NCBI RefSeq assembly: GCF_900163635.1
Contig: NZ_FUID01000005.1
Span: 40,636-104,635, forward strand
Direction: 5' to 3'
DNA from: Leucobacter sp. 7(1)
Lineage (GTDB): Bacteria; Actinomycetota; Actinomycetes; Actinomycetales; Microbacteriaceae
DNA: 64,000 nucleotides
Of the stretch, positions 36,804 to 47,400 are shown in pieces. How positions within the stretch are numbered: position 1 is the first letter of the stretch; each line of letters opens with the position of its first letter. The notes below the pieces were generated by a model. It saw only the letters and a program-made list of their open reading frames with translations. It did no database searches and was not told the origin of the DNA. The position numbers were made by a program, and so were the translations under genes.

Positions 36804-38024
36804 ATGGACAGCATCACAAACCCATACACGCCCAACGCTGGCGCCCGTCCCGATGCCATGGTCGGTCGCGAAGAACAGACGGCGGCATTTGGCGTGCTGC
36901 TCCAGCGCCTTGAAGTCGGGCGTACCAGCCAGTCACTCATTGTCAGGGGTTTGCGTGGTGTGGGGAAAACGGTGCCGCTCAACGAGCTCCGCGAGATCGC
37001 CGAACGTCGTTCCTGGAAGGTTGTCGAGCTTGAAGCGAGCAAGTTCGACGAGTCGGTACTTCGCCGAACGCTTGCTACCCAGCTCAAAGCCGCGCTACTA
37101 CAACTCTCACCACGAGCGAAGTGGTCCGAGCGTTTCGAATGGGCCGGGTCAGCGCTCACCTCCTTCTCGCTCGCCGTCGATTTGCAGGGCACGTGGTCGC
37201 TCGGGTGGTCGGTCCCCTCGACAGAAGGAGTGGCGGATCATGGAGACCTCGCTCTTGACCTCACGGACGTGTTTCTCGAGCTTGGCAGGGCAGCCGAGGA
37301 GACTGGTCGTGGAATCGTGATCTCAGTGGATGAGGTTCAGTTTCTGAAGCGCGAGCAGCTTGAAGGCATCATTCAGGCCGTATACAAGACCGTCCAGAGG
37401 AAACTCCCGATCACTTTCGTCGGCGCTGGGATCCCACAGATTGCGGAGCTCGCGGGCGACGCGAAATCCTATGCGGAACGGCTCTTCAAGTTCCCCGAGA
37501 TTTCAGCCCTCACTGATGCGGACGCCGCGGCCGCATTCGCGGATCCAGCAAGGAACGAGGGCGTGGAGTGGGACGACAACGCGCTGAAGTACGCGATAGC
37601 GATGACGCGAGGCTATCCATACTTCATCCAAGAGTTGGGGCACGAGGTGTGGGAAGTTGCGACGGGGGATCGAATCACCCTGGAGTCTGTGCATTACGCG
37701 ATCGAAGCATACGAAGCGAAGCTTGATAGTTCCTTCTTTCGCGTGCGACTTGACCGGGCCACTCCCTTGCAGACCGCATATATGCGCGCGATGGCCCAGC
37801 TCGGAGCGGCTCCGCAGAAGGCTGCAGATGTGGCCGGCCTGATGGGACGGGAATCAGCCCAGGTTGCTCCGACGCGTGCCGAGCTCATCGACATGGGTCT
37901 CCTCTACACTCCGGAGCACGGCTACGCGGCGTTTACGGTTCCGGACTTCGACAAGTTCATGCTTCGAGCTGTGCCGAATCTGGAGGTTCCCCCGATTCGG
38001 AAGCGGCGTTCAACTCAGCGGTAG
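36804..38024 (+). CDS. AAA/STAND-type ATPase next to tRNA-Arg
   Basis: 406 aa. P-loop domain with Walker A GLRGVGKT (49-56), Walker B IVISVDEVQFL (Asp176-Glu177) and a sensor-like TFVGAGIPQI; the C-terminal part (about 300-395) looks like a winged helix (AAQ-KAADVAGLMGRES ... RAELIDMGLLYTPEHGYAAFTVPDF). This resembles the archaeal-type/COG1672-like ATPase group found in accessory regions. Codons look less GC-biased than in neighbours. It is 81 bp upstream of jetA on the same strand; a functional link to the Wadjet genes is inference only. Confidence 0.8.
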   Translation: MDSITNPYTPNAGARPDAMVGREEQTAAFGVLLQRLEVGRTSQSLIVRGLRGVGKTVPLNELREIAERRSWKVVELEASKFDESVLRRTLATQLKAALLQLSPRAKWSERFEWAGSALTSFSLAVDLQGTWSLGWSVPSTEGVADHGDLALDLTDVFLELGRAAEETGRGIVISVDEVQFLKREQLEGIIQAVYKTVQRKLPITFVGAGIPQIAELAGDAKSYAERLFKFPEISALTDADAAAAFADPARNEGVEWDDNALKYAIAMTRGYPYFIQELGHEVWEVATGDRITLESVHYAIEAYEAKLDSSFFRVRLDRATPLQTAYMRAMAQLGAAPQKAADVAGLMGRESAQVAPTRAELIDMGLLYTPEHGYAAFTVPDFDKFMLRAVPNLEVPPIRKRRSTQR

Positions 38025-38093
38025 AGCTCGGTGGTGAATGACAGGACTCCGCGCACCCCAAGCCAGCCGTCAGCTTCGGAGGCCGCGCAGCGG

Positions 38094-38099
38094 TATCCT
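38094..38099 (+). promoter_or_regulatory. -10 box of leaderless jetA
   Basis: TATCCT ends 6 nt before GTG 38106, and no RBS precedes the codon. This suggests jetABC has its own promoter distinct from the ATPase gene. Confidence 0.6.
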
Positions 38100-38105
38100 T
38101 GATCG

Positions 38106-39593
38106 GTGACACACTCCCCGGCTGAGGCCGCCTATTTGCGCGCCGTTGCAGCGTTCAAGAACCCGACGCTGGATCTGCTGCACGGCAGGTACGCCCCCTT
38201 CGTCGTCGCCGTGCTCACCCGCATGTTCACTGCGGAGCGCGCGTCCGTGCCCGTGGCCGACGCCCACGTCGAGGTCGGCGCGTTTGTCGAGGAAATCCGG
38301 GCGGCCGGCTTTGACGCCGAGGAACGCCAGATCCCGGCGGGATCGGGCCGCGAGATCTGCCGGTATTGGGTGCGCGTGGGTTGGCTGGTGCCCCACATTC
38401 AGGAGGGCATCGAGCTGTACCGGCTGTCCGCGCAGGCGGTGGGCGCGCTCGAGGTTGCCGGCCGCGCCGGCGGCGGACGGGCAAAGGTGTCCCGATCCCG
38501 CGTGCGTACTCTGCTGGAGTCCGTGGAACAGCTGACGCAGAGCGCGGAGACCGACCCAGAGAAACGGCTCGCGCGGCTGCGGGCGGAGCGGGACGAGATC
38601 GACGCGGAGATCGCCCTGCTGGAGCGTGAAGAAGCGCCGCTCGAGCCAATCGACGACGATCAGTTACTCGAAGACACCGAGAACATCCTGCACCTGTCCC
38701 GGGAACTGCCCGCCGACTTCGTGCGCGTCGCGGAGTCGATCAATGCGATGCAGCGTGACGTGATCGCGGAGCTGCGTCGCGACGAGCGCCCCGCGGGCGA
38801 GGTGCTGCGCGAATACTTGCAGCGCGGCGAACATGTCATGGACGCGACCCCCGAGGGCCGCGCGTTTTCTGGCGCGTTGAAGCTGATCGGCGACCCGGAA
38901 CACATCGATCACCTCACCGATCAGTTGCAGGGAATCCTCGCACAGCCCTTCACCCGCTTGATGTCGGGGGAGCAGCGAGGCGACCTGCGCGCGATCGCGA
39001 AGCGGGTGGAGCAAGGCGTGCAGGAGGTCCTCAACGCCCAGCGGCGGGCCTCACACGTCATCACCACCCAGGTGCGCACGCACGATCCGATCCGGGATCG
39101 CGAGGTTGACGATCTGCTCCGCGGGGTCATGTCCAGCCTCCAGGCCTGGATGCCTGAGTCTAAAGCGGGCGACCGTGTGGACCCGTTGCGGAGCCTTCCG
39201 ACCGGCGGGATCGGTCACCTGCGGCAATCGCTGAACGATCTGCGGCCCCCGAACCCGCCCGCCCCCTTGCGCGATTCGGGCGCGGAGGCCGAGTTCGTCG
39301 ACGCGGATACGCGCGCCTGGGGCGGACCGAACTACGGAGAACTCGAAGCGTACCTCGCCGGGCTCGACTCGGAGCGCTTCGACCTCGCCACGGCGTTCGA
39401 CGGCATCTCCGCGTCGGATTCGCGCCGCCCAGCCGACCTGCTCGGACTCCTGGAACTTGCCCACCGCAACGGCAGCATCGAGGGGGACACAGTCTCGGTA
39501 GTCGAGGCGCTCCGCCCCGATGGCACCGCCCGCCGCTTCGCTTTCGCGGCCGTGACCGCGCGCACACTGAAGGATGACGCAGATGCTAACTGA
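38106..39593 (+). CDS. jetA: Wadjet subunit JetA (DUF3375)
   Basis: 495-aa DUF3375 protein, the kleisin-like (MukF-type) subunit that bridges the SMC-like JetC in Wadjet anti-plasmid complexes. Recognisable parts are [25 protein letters not shown] near the N terminus, the coiled-coil [40 protein letters not shown] and the C-terminal [18 protein letters not shown]. Length is normal. It overlaps jetB by 11 bp; start is GTG 38106 (leaderless). Confidence 0.93.
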   Translation: MTHSPAEAAYLRAVAAFKNPTLDLLHGRYAPFVVAVLTRMFTAERASVPVADAHVEVGAFVEEIRAAGFDAEERQIPAGSGREICRYWVRVGWLVPHIQEGIELYRLSAQAVGALEVAGRAGGGRAKVSRSRVRTLLESVEQLTQSAETDPEKRLARLRAERDEIDAEIALLEREEAPLEPIDDDQLLEDTENILHLSRELPADFVRVAESINAMQRDVIAELRRDERPAGEVLREYLQRGEHVMDATPEGRAFSGALKLIGDPEHIDHLTDQLQGILAQPFTRLMSGEQRGDLRAIAKRVEQGVQEVLNAQRRASHVITTQVRTHDPIRDREVDDLLRGVMSSLQAWMPESKAGDRVDPLRSLPTGGIGHLRQSLNDLRPPNPPAPLRDSGAEAEFVDADTRAWGGPNYGELEAYLAGLDSERFDLATAFDGISASDSRRPADLLGLLELAHRNGSIEGDTVSVVEALRPDGTARRFAFAAVTARTLKDDADAN

Positions 39594-40314
39594 GCATGAG
39601 ACACCGGCCGAGCACGAACCGGGTGCGCAGGACGCGGAGGCCCCGTTTGTCGAGGCCGTGGCGATGGAGAACGACCCGGACGGGAGCTTCGCCGGGGATC
39701 GCGGCGTGCTCGATCCTGCGGTCCGCCGCGTGCTCGTGCGCCTGCTGCAGCGCCGCGTGGTGTTCGCGGATCGCAACGCGGAGGAGTGGGCGGTACTGCT
39801 GGAGAACCAGCAGGTGATCGAGTCGCGGCTGCACGACCTGTTCGTGCGGCTCATCGTCGATCCCGAGCGCGGGGTCGCCTACAAGCAGCAGGTGCGCTCC
39901 GACGAGCTTGACGTGCCCGTGCTGCTGCGCGACGAGTCGTACAACCGCGCCGAAACGCTCGTGCTCGTGTATCTGCGTACTGTGTACCAGCGCGAGTCCA
40001 CGGCGGGGGAGCGCGCGGTGTGGGTCGATGTCGAAGACATCGAGCAGACCGTGCTGAGCTACTTCACCGACGGGGACGGGAGCCCGGCCGCGCGGCAGAA
40101 GACAATTAAGAGCGCGCTCGGGCGCCTCCGCCAGGAGGGCATCATTGACGAGGAATCCGAGGGCCGCTACCGGATCACGCCGCTGATCGAGATCGTGCTG
40201 AGCGCGGATCGCCTGCGGGAACTGCTGAGCTGGCTCCGTGAGCAGGTGGCCCCGAACGCGCAAGACTCAAGCCCCGAGCCCACACACACCGATCAGGGAG
40301 AACCCACCGCATGA
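39583..40314 (+). CDS. jetB: Wadjet subunit JetB (DUF4194)
   Basis: 243-aa DUF4194 (MukE-like, tandem winged-helix) subunit. [19 protein letters not shown] motifs ([32 protein letters not shown]), [15 protein letters not shown] and [17 protein letters not shown] fit the family. Start ATG 39583 has AAGGA at good spacing; ATG 39574 does not. Its end overlaps jetC by 4 bp (ATGA), so A-B-C are translated as one operon. Confidence 0.92.
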   Translation: MLTEHETPAEHEPGAQDAEAPFVEAVAMENDPDGSFAGDRGVLDPAVRRVLVRLLQRRVVFADRNAEEWAVLLENQQVIESRLHDLFVRLIVDPERGVAYKQQVRSDELDVPVLLRDESYNRAETLVLVYLRTVYQRESTAGERAVWVDVEDIEQTVLSYFTDGDGSPAARQKTIKSALGRLRQEGIIDEESEGRYRITPLIEIVLSADRLRELLSWLREQVAPNAQDSSPEPTHTDQGEPTA

Positions 40315-43300
40315 CCATGATCGACACGCTCTTCGGCATGATTCCCGCGGCATCGCGGGGGCAGCAGTGGGTGGCAGACGAACTGCAGCTTGTGAACTGG
40401 GGCGGCTACGACGGCGCTCACCGGGTACGGTTCTCTCCGAATGCGACGCTCCTGTGCGGCGGATCGGGCTCCGGAAAGTCGACCCTGATGGACGGCTACA
40501 TCGCTCTGATGATGCCGCATACGACCCCGTTCAACGGTGCCTCAAACGGCGGAGTGACGGGCCGACCGCGCGGCGACGAGCAGCGCAACATCCTGTCCTA
40601 CGGCCGCGGCAAACTCGATGAGTCTCGCACCGACGAGGGCACCCGGGTGCGTGTGCTCCGCGGCGACGGGGAGGACACCTGGACGGCCCTGGCAATGACG
40701 TGGCTGGATCACGACGGCTCACGCTTTACGGCGGTGCGCGCCTGGTATTTCCCGGCCTCCGCCCGCCTGCTTGACGATGCGGTGAAGGTGCGCGCCACGA
40801 TCGACGGCCCCTTCGATCTGAGCGCCCTGGAGGTCGCAGCAGCCCACAGGCTCTCCGACGCCGCGGTGAAGGCGGTAGGGCTCGACACCTTCGCAACGGA
40901 TCGTGAGTTCTCGGCGAAGATCCACACGGTGCTCGGGATCGGGGCGGCTGGTGCCGGAGCGAAGGCGATGAGCTTGCTTGCCCGGATCCAGGCCGGCCAG
41001 CAGATCACGACCGTCGACGAGTTGTATAAGCGCATGGTGCTTGAAGAGCCCGATTCACTCGCGACGGCGGACGCGGTCGTGGGGCACTTCGACGAGCTCG
41101 AGGGCACTCGGCAACGGATGCTGACCGCGCAGAAGCAGGTGCGGGCGCTTCGGCCGATTCGCGAGATGCGCGAGCGGATTGTGGCTGCCGCGGATCAGCT
41201 CCGCTTGCTTGATGAGATCGGCCGATTCGGGGATCCGGAATCGCTGTCGGCGCTCTGGCGATCACACCGACGTCTTGCACTGCTGCGCGAAGTCGAGGCA
41301 GAGCTGCAGCAGGAGAACGCAGCTGCGGACGCTGAGGTGCGAGCCCAGCAGGCAGTGACCGCCGCCGCCGAGGCTGAACGTGCCGGTCTGGTTGAGGTGC
41401 TGCGGAACTCCGGTGGCGACCGGATCGAGCGGGCTGAGCGCGATCTCGGTCTGGTCGAATCTCGTCTGGAGCAGGTACGTGACGCCCGCGAGCGTTTCGA
41501 CGCGATCGTGGCTCAGCTGTCCGAGGAGATCACGACCGAGAAGGCGTTCCGGGCGCTTGTCACGCGTGCGCGGGCGGAACTCGCGGATCCCGCAGCGAAG
41601 TCGGCCGTGCGGGACGCATACGCCGATGCTCGGGGTGCGACACACATGATTCGGGCCGAGCTTACCCAGCTCGAAGAAGAACACCGCCGCTCGGAATCCC
41701 TGCGGGGCAATATTCCGAGCAAACTGCACGAGTCACGCGAATTGCTCGCACAGGCAGCCGGCCTCTCAGCCGAGGATCTTCCGTTCGTGGGCGAACTCGT
41801 TGAGGTACGCACGGAGTTCGAACCCTGGCGTGACGCGTTCGGGCTTGCCCTTGGCGGGTTCGCAACCACGTTGCTGATCGACGCCGAGCATCTGCCGCGC
41901 TTCCGCGACGCAATCAATGAGGTTCGTGTGCCGTCTCGGCTGCGGTACGAGGGGGTACGGCTCGGCACCGCCGGGAAGACCCGCCTGGATGCGCAGCAGC
42001 TGCCGGGTCGCCTCGACTACCGCGAGGGCCCGTTCACGGGCTGGCTCCAGGAGCGATTGGCGGATCAGTTTGGCTTTGTGTGCGTGGACGATGCGGCCGC
42101 GCTGTCGCAGCACCGCATGGCACTGAGCATCACCGGACAAATGTCGCAGGGGAGCCGTGGCGCACACGGCGGGCACGGGAAGAGTTCAGTACTCGGATTC
42201 TCCAATCAGCGTCGCCTGGCGGAGCTGGCCGAGAACGTTGCCGCCTGTGAGCGACGGTTGCAGGCCGCTGCCGAGGTCGAGCAGGAAGCCGCCCAGGCGC
42301 TCGATGCGCTCGATGCGCGGCACACCGCCTACGGCAAGCTTGTGGACCTCAGCTGGGATCAGTTGAATGTCGCCGCGATCGAGCAAGAGCGCCTGAACTG
42401 GGAGCGGATTGTCGCGGGTCTCGTCGAGGGCAACCCAGAGATCGAAACATTGCAGTCACAGATCTCCGCACTCAAGTCGCAGATCGAGACGCAGCAGAAG
42501 AAAGTGGGCCGGGCCGAGGCAAAGCAGGAGAGCGTTGCACGGCGCTGGGCGGAGATCACCGATGAGGTGGATGCAGCTCAGCAATCGGTCGACGAGGCCG
42601 AGGACGCGGGCCGCGTGCTCGGAGAACACCACGCGGCCTACCTGAGCGAGCGCTTCGAGACTCCGGCCACGGGTCGTGCCCGGAACCGAGGTGATGCGTT
42701 GGCGCGCTTCGACGCGGCGCTCGACACAGCCGCGAAGCTGCTGCAGGAGGATCAGGCAGCCGCTCAGACTACGCTCGAAGAACAGCGCGGTCACCTGCGG
42801 CGTGCTCTTGAGAGCTTCTTAGAGAGCTGGCCCAACCCCAATCTACGCGCCGATCCGGACGCGTCCTTGAAGGACTTTGAGCGGATTCTTGCTGAGCTCG
42901 AAACCAGCGGGCTGCACGAACTCGAGGGGGAGTGGAAGCAGAGCCTGCTGAAGCTCTCGGGCAACGACCTGACAAACCTTGACTCCACGCTGAGCCGTGC
43001 GCTGCGCGAGATCAAGGAGCGCATCGAACCGATCAACCGGATCATGCGGGACCTTCCCTTCTACGATGATGAGCACCGCCTGCAGATCACCCCGCGGGAG
43101 ACGCAGTCGGAGGCGCGGCGGCGTTTCCGCGCGGAACTGCGGGACGTGCGAAGCCTCATCGCGGGTGCCCAGAGTGACGCTGAGCGTGAGCTCGCCTACG
43201 AACGGATGGCCCGGCTGATTGGCCGGATCCGGCGCACCGCACCAGACTTCGCCGAGCTCGTAGACGTGCGCAACCACGTGCGAGTCAGCGCAGAGAAGGT

Positions 43301-43667
43301 GCACGCCCAGACCGGACAGCACGCGGCGCTCTACGACCATATTGGGGAGAAATCCGGGGGCGAGTCGCAGGAGCTCATCGCGTTCATCGTCGGTGCCGCG
43401 CTGCGCTACCAGCTCGGCGATGCGGACGCCGAGCGCCCGCGCTACGCACCCGTGTTCCTCGATGAAGCGCTCATCAAAGCGGACGCCCACTTCACGAAGC
43501 GCGCGATCGGGGCGTGGCGCGGGCTCGGTTTCCAGCTCATAGTCGGTGCGCCAAACGATAAGTACAGCGCGATTGAGCCCCACGTCGATGTCGAATACGA
43601 CATCTTGAAGGACACCCGGGGTCGTTCTTGGGCAAAACCGAAAGTGGGGCTGCCCGCACACCGGTAA
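40311..43667 (+). CDS. jetC: Wadjet subunit JetC (SMC/MukB-like ATPase)
   Basis: 1118-aa SMC-like ATPase, the motor that extrudes plasmid DNA in Wadjet. Walker [10 protein letters not shown] (about 51-59), long coiled-coil arms (about 330-500 and 640-880), a central hinge-like globular part (about 500-640), signature KSGGESQEL and Walker [13 protein letters not shown] near the C terminus. All ATPase motifs are intact. The gene ends 3 bp from the convergent FtsW-family gene, leaving no room for jetD, which normally follows. Confidence 0.93.
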   Translation: MTMIDTLFGMIPAASRGQQWVADELQLVNWGGYDGAHRVRFSPNATLLCGGSGSGKSTLMDGYIALMMPHTTPFNGASNGGVTGRPRGDEQRNILSYGRGKLDESRTDEGTRVRVLRGDGEDTWTALAMTWLDHDGSRFTAVRAWYFPASARLLDDAVKVRATIDGPFDLSALEVAAAHRLSDAAVKAVGLDTFATDREFSAKIHTVLGIGAAGAGAKAMSLLARIQAGQQITTVDELYKRMVLEEPDSLATADAVVGHFDELEGTRQRMLTAQKQVRALRPIREMRERIVAAADQLRLLDEIGRFGDPESLSALWRSHRRLALLREVEAELQQENAAADAEVRAQQAVTAAAEAERAGLVEVLRNSGGDRIERAERDLGLVESRLEQVRDARERFDAIVAQLSEEITTEKAFRALVTRARAELADPAAKSAVRDAYADARGATHMIRAELTQLEEEHRRSESLRGNIPSKLHESRELLAQAAGLSAEDLPFVGELVEVRTEFEPWRDAFGLALGGFATTLLIDAEHLPRFRDAINEVRVPSRLRYEGVRLGTAGKTRLDAQQLPGRLDYREGPFTGWLQERLADQFGFVCVDDAAALSQHRMALSITGQMSQGSRGAHGGHGKSSVLGFSNQRRLAELAENVAACERRLQAAAEVEQEAAQALDALDARHTAYGKLVDLSWDQLNVAAIEQERLNWERIVAGLVEGNPEIETLQSQISALKSQIETQQKKVGRAEAKQESVARRWAEITDEVDAAQQSVDEAEDAGRVLGEHHAAYLSERFETPATGRARNRGDALARFDAALDTAAKLLQEDQAAAQTTLEEQRGHLRRALESFLESWPNPNLRADPDASLKDFERILAELETSGLHELEGEWKQSLLKLSGNDLTNLDSTLSRALREIKERIEPINRIMRDLPFYDDEHRLQITPRETQSEARRRFRAELRDVRSLIAGAQSDAERELAYERMARLIGRIRRTAPDFAELVDVRNHVRVSAEKVHAQTGQHAALYDHIGEKSGGESQELIAFIVGAALRYQLGDADAERPRYAPVFLDEALIKADAHFTKRAIGAWRGLGFQLIVGAPNDKYSAIEPHVDVEYDILKDTRGRSWAKPKVGLPAHR

Positions 43668-43670
43668 TGC

Positions 43671-44870
43671 TCACCCCACTCCCGCGTCCCGCTCGGCTTG
43701 CTCACGCACGCACGTCAGTACCACGCCGATCGCCATGAGCGTGGAGATGAGCGAGGTGCCGCCCGCGGACACGAACGGCAGCGGCACCCCCAGCACGGGG
43801 ATGAAACCGAGCACCACGGCCACATTCACGGCCATCTGAGCGCTGATCCACGCCGTCGCACCGCCGAGCACGGCGGTGGCGAACGGGTCGCTGCAGCGGC
43901 CGATGAGGCCGACGAGGGCGAGCGCGATGGCCGTGAATGCGGCGAGAACGGCCGCCGCCCCGATCAACCCGAGTTCTTCGCCAGTGATCGCAAAGATGAA
44001 GTCCGTGTCCGCCTCTGGCAGCCAAGCCCACTTCGCGGTTGAATTTCCGAGTCCCGCGCCGAAGATCCCGCCGTGCGCGAGTGCCCAGAAGCCGTTCAGT
44101 GACTGCCAACACATACCCTGCGCGTGTTCCGCGTCATTCAGGCAGTCGATTTCCATGAACTGCACAATACGAATGACGCGATTGGGTTTGATAAGTGTCA
44201 TTACGGCGATGCCCGCGGCCGCGATTGCCGCGATCGCGGCGAGAAAGCGGAGGCGGACTCCGGAGAAGAACAGGCAGCCGAACACGAGTGCCGCGATCAC
44301 CATGAGGGTGCCGAGATCCCCACCGATCACGTTGATGCCCATCGACAATGCAACGACGGGAAGGATCGGGATTGCGACGTGCCACCATTCGCGCAGGAGC
44401 GGACGCTTCGTCGCGAGCACCGTCGCGACCCACACCAGTAGCACGAACTTCATGAACTCCGCGGGCTGCGCGGAGAGAGGACCGAGGCGCAGCCAGTTTC
44501 GATTGCCTCCCGCCTCGTATCCCAGCGGGGTGTAGACCAAGAGTTGCAGGACGAGTCCCGCACCGAGCAGTGGCCACGCGAGACGCCGCAGCCTGTCCGT
44601 CGGGGTTCGACTGAGTGCCACGAGCAGCCCAAGCCCTACCAGCGCGTACCCACCCTGCCGGATCAATCCAGAGAACGGGTTGCCGCCTACAGCGATCGCC
44701 GAAACCTGGCTTGCGGACTGCACCATGAGGATACCGAGCCCGGTGAGGAGGCAGACCGCGGTCACCAGGATCGTTGTCAGGGTGCGCAGCGGCCCGGCCG
44801 CGGTGGGAACGCCACCGAAGCCGGTCGCACGCGCCGCAGGAAGACGCAGGCGGCTCGACCGAGAGGTCAC
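43671..44870 (-). CDS. FtsW/RodA/SpoVE-family glycosyltransferase
   Basis: 399-aa SEDS protein with about ten transmembrane helices, polymerising lipid II glycan strands. GGNRNWLRLGPLSAQPAEFMKF and GGDLGTLMV (with the catalytic-type Asp) are conserved; the large extracellular loop contains GMCWQSLNGFWALAHGGIFGAGLGNSTAKWAWLPEADTDFIFAITGEELG; the C-terminal LPFVSAGGTSL is present. FtsW versus another SEDS member cannot be settled here. It follows the LCP gene by 7 bp. Confidence 0.92.
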   Translation of the reverse strand: MTSRSSRLRLPAARATGFGGVPTAAGPLRTLTTILVTAVCLLTGLGILMVQSASQVSAIAVGGNPFSGLIRQGGYALVGLGLLVALSRTPTDRLRRLAWPLLGAGLVLQLLVYTPLGYEAGGNRNWLRLGPLSAQPAEFMKFVLLVWVATVLATKRPLLREWWHVAIPILPVVALSMGINVIGGDLGTLMVIAALVFGCLFFSGVRLRFLAAIAAIAAAGIAVMTLIKPNRVIRIVQFMEIDCLNDAEHAQGMCWQSLNGFWALAHGGIFGAGLGNSTAKWAWLPEADTDFIFAITGEELGLIGAAAVLAAFTAIALALVGLIGRCSDPFATAVLGGATAWISAQMAVNVAVVLGFIPVLGVPLPFVSAGGTSLISTLMAIGVVLTCVREQAERDAGVG

Positions 44871-44877
44871 GGTCGCC

Positions 44878-46173
44878 CTAGTTTACGCAGGGGAGAGCGC
44901 CGGCGAAAATCGGTTCGTCCCAGGTACCCACCACGGCAAAGCCGGGTGCCGGGGGCTCGGGCTGCGCGAGGGGCGCGGTGTCCTCCGGCTCTGGTGTCAG
45001 CTCCGGCTCCGGCGCCAGCTCTTGATCCTGATCCGCCTCAGCTGCGGTGCCGTCCTCCTGCTCCGTGAAGTAGGTTCCCGCGAGAATCGCCGCAACAACG
45101 CCCTGGACCTCATCGATATCGACAGTGTTCACCGAAGCGCCGTCGATCATGTCGAACTCGAGGATGGGGAGGGTCACGAATCGTGCCCCTGACTTCGAGG
45201 CCTCGAGCGCGATCCGAAGGAATTCAAGCACGTTGAAGTCGGTATCGAGCGCGACATGGTTCTGGGTCACGTCCACAAGTGCGGACACAGTTTTTGGGTT
45301 CGTGAGCGTGCTCCGCTGTGAGAGTTCGTGAGCCAAGCTGGCGAGGAATGCCTGCTGGCGGCGTGAGCGATCGAGATCGGTAAGGTACGGGCCGTCGACG
45401 CCGGTATCGCGCCGCTGCCGCACGAAACTCATCGCCTGCGCCGCGTCGAGTTCCTGCACGCCGGCGACGAAGTCCGCACCCGAGTACGCGTCCTCGGTTG
45501 CCTGGTTGAGGCACACAGTGATCGGGGCGACCGCCTGCGAGATGTATGCGAAACCGCCCATTGTCATCTCGACGAAGTGATCGATGCGAACGTCGCCGAG
45601 AAAGTGTGACACCGTTTCGATCTGCGCCTGGCGGCCAGCGCTCCGAGCCGCCTGGTAGACCTCTTCTTCGCTCAGCGTCTCGTCGCCGACAAGCTCGTTC
45701 ATGCGCTCCTGCATCGCTAGCCCGTAGGCTTCCTTGATCTTCGAGTGTGTGATCCCGAGGGGTGCCCCCGCAAGCTCGACGTAGTCGTCGCGCGGGATCG
45801 AGATCCCCACGGTCTGCGACCTGTCCTCGGGAATGTGCAGCAGCATGAGTACGTTCGCGTTGTAGCCACCGTCGTCGGCGGTGCCCGCGTGCAGCGCCTC
45901 GTAGATCTCGTCGGGGAGCGGCTGGCCGTTTTGATCCACGCGGCTATCCATGCCCATGATCAGGATGTTCTGCTCGCCCGGGTCAGGTGCGACGTCGTCC
46001 ACAAGCGGCAGGGTGAAGTCCGAACGGACGATGTTGCTGGTGATCGTGTGGTACGCGATCGCGATTCCCGCCCCCGTGAGAACAAGCACGGTGGTGAGCG
46101 CAATCGAGAGCGTCGTGATGAGGCGGCGTCGCCGCGAGCGAGGTGAGCGAAGTGGGCGAGATGAGGTCTGCAT
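44878..46173 (-). CDS. LytR-CpsA-Psr (LCP) family wall polymer ligase
   Basis: 431 aa from ATG 46173. N-terminal basic segment and one transmembrane helix (about 18-40), then an extracellular LCP domain (about 65-320: NILIMGMDSR, NVLMLLHIPEDRSQTVGISIPRDDYVEL, GDVRIDHFVEMTMGGF, LDAAQAMSFVRQRR). It probably attaches polyprenyl-linked polymers to peptidoglycan. The C-terminal tail is Pro/Glu-rich and ends in a short APGFAVVGTWDE segment. Operon with the SEDS gene points to envelope assembly. Confidence 0.9.
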   Translation of the reverse strand: MQTSSRPLRSPRSRRRRLITTLSIALTTVLVLTGAGIAIAYHTITSNIVRSDFTLPLVDDVAPDPGEQNILIMGMDSRVDQNGQPLPDEIYEALHAGTADDGGYNANVLMLLHIPEDRSQTVGISIPRDDYVELAGAPLGITHSKIKEAYGLAMQERMNELVGDETLSEEEVYQAARSAGRQAQIETVSHFLGDVRIDHFVEMTMGGFAYISQAVAPITVCLNQATEDAYSGADFVAGVQELDAAQAMSFVRQRRDTGVDGPYLTDLDRSRRQQAFLASLAHELSQRSTLTNPKTVSALVDVTQNHVALDTDFNVLEFLRIALEASKSGARFVTLPILEFDMIDGASVNTVDIDEVQGVVAAILAGTYFTEQEDGTAAEADQDQELAPEPELTPEPEDTAPLAQPEPPAPGFAVVGTWDEPIFAGALPCVN

Positions 46174-46266
46174 GTGGGTCCGTCCCGTGAGAATTGATCG
46201 GGGACCCCAGCGCGCACGTCTAAGCCCCGCAAACCGGGGTCGGGTGAGGCGCGCCAGGGCAGCGCA

Positions 46267-46318
46267 TGAGTACCTCAGCAACCGGGCACCCTGAGGGGTG
46301 CCCGAGTGGGGGTACTCA
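46267..46318. terminator. nested hairpin downstream of the small membrane protein gene
   Basis: Inner stem GGGCACCC-TGAG-GGGTGCCC (46284-46303) nested inside TGAGTACC (46267-46274) / GGTACTCA (46311-46318), overlapping the stop of the minus-strand gene that ends at 46316. Confidence 0.65.
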
Positions 46319-46729
46319 GGCCGCGATCAATGGCGGAGTTGTCGGGACCTCTCGGAATGGGTCAGGTGGGAGCACGCAGCGCGTGATCCGGTGCAACTCA
46401 CCCGCGGTCAACGCAGGGAGTCGCACTTCAAGGGCGGCCATTGCGGATCCCGGACCAAACGCCGGGGCGAGCACGGACATCACGCCGTCCGGCTCGTCGA
46501 CCTCATCGACAGGGGCGAGCGCGGCCTGCTCGAGGATTGACTCGACATCGACGTCTTCGACGGTCTCATGTTTGGAGCGCGATTCGTCAAAGCGGAGAGT
46601 GAGTTGGGTGGGGTCCGGATCGCGAAGTGCGCCCTGCGATTGCATGATGTCGATCATCCAAAAGCTAGGCATGAACAGCGCGAACACGACGAGGAGGAGC
46701 AGCGGTAGTCGGAGCGATTGCGCGCGCAT
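46316..46729 (-). CDS. small membrane-anchored protein, unknown
   Basis: 137 aa from ATG 46729 (GAAGGGAG upstream). One N-terminal hydrophobic helix (LRLPLLLLVVFALFMPSFWMI) that is a signal anchor or signal peptide, then an acidic extracytoplasmic part (ETVEDVDVESILEQ) and a C-terminal region with one Cys (ELHRITRCVLPPDPF). Not recognised; lies upstream of the LCP gene on the same strand but 142 bp away. Confidence 0.6.
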   Translation of the reverse strand: MRAQSLRLPLLLLVVFALFMPSFWMIDIMQSQGALRDPDPTQLTLRFDESRSKHETVEDVDVESILEQAALAPVDEVDEPDGVMSVLAPAFGPGSAMAALEVRLPALTAGELHRITRCVLPPDPFREVPTTPPLIAA

Positions 46730-46810
46730 ACTGACTCCCTTCCCGTGCATCTGGCCAACGGGGAGCGATGCTAGCAGGGCAAACTGGGTGGATCGGTGCG
46801 CGCGGGCTGA

Positions 46811-47374
46811 CTACTCGGGGCGTGGATGCTGCAGCAGCTCGGCTCGCTCGCGGAGAAACGTCGCCAGGGTTGGGGCACCCGTGAGCGAGGCCCCGGCCCG
46901 CCATCTCACCCGGATGTCGCCGTCGCTATACCCGACGGGAAGTTCGGGATCGGTGAGGATCTCGGCGAGGCTCGCCTCGGGAAGGATCTCGGCGAAGCGG
47001 AGCGGGATTGGCGTTGCGTCGAAGTTCACCGGTTCGCCCGCGGGGATCCCGCCGCGCAGCGCGGCGGCCGCGATCTCTCTGCGTTGCTCTCGCGAGACGG
47101 ACTGATAGCCGGGCCGGCCTCGTTCTGCGGCCCGGGTGGCGCGTCCAGCGGCGTAGAGCCGGGCATCGGTGCCGAGGAGGACGGTGCCCAGTCGCCAAGC
47201 AGTTCCGAACTCCTGCATCGTGTCCGGGCGTGCCCACAGCAGGATCTTGCGCGGTGTGATCACGCGGGCGAGATGCTCGGGGGGCACCCCTGCCGCAGCG
47301 AGGAGCTCCGCGGTCGCGGTGCACGCGTCCACAGCACGCGCAAGCGCCGCCTGGAACTCCTGCTCAGCTGTCAT
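46811..47374 (-). CDS. conserved hypothetical protein
   Basis: 187 aa with a leaderless ATG start at 47374. Soluble; helical N-terminal half (FQAALARAVDACTATAELLAAAGVPPEHLARVITPRKILLWARPDTMQEFGTAWRLGTVLLG) and a mixed C-terminal half. I do not recognise a catalytic motif. It is divergent from the EamA exporter, sharing a 33-bp promoter region. Confidence 0.7.
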   Translation of the reverse strand: MTAEQEFQAALARAVDACTATAELLAAAGVPPEHLARVITPRKILLWARPDTMQEFGTAWRLGTVLLGTDARLYAAGRATRAAERGRPGYQSVSREQRREIAAAALRGGIPAGEPVNFDATPIPLRFAEILPEASLAEILTDPELPVGYSDGDIRVRWRAGASLTGAPTLATFLRERAELLQHPRPE

Positions 47375-47380
47375 TCGGCC

Positions 47381-47386
47381 AGTGTA
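47381..47386 (-). promoter_or_regulatory. -10 box of leaderless hypothetical gene
   Basis: TACACT on the minus strand, 6 nt before ATG 47374. Confidence 0.6.
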
Positions 47387-47394
47387 TCCGGCAC

Positions 47395-47400
47395 TAGAGT
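47395..47400 (+). promoter_or_regulatory. -10 box of leaderless EamA gene
   Basis: TAGAGT, 7 nt before ATG 47408; only 8 bp from the opposing -10 box, so the two promoters overlap. Confidence 0.6.

Noticed and set aside
36503..43667. Intact integrative element at tRNA-Arg
   Set aside because: No integrase, relaxase or duplicated tRNA 3' end was found; only accessory gene content and position suggest transfer.
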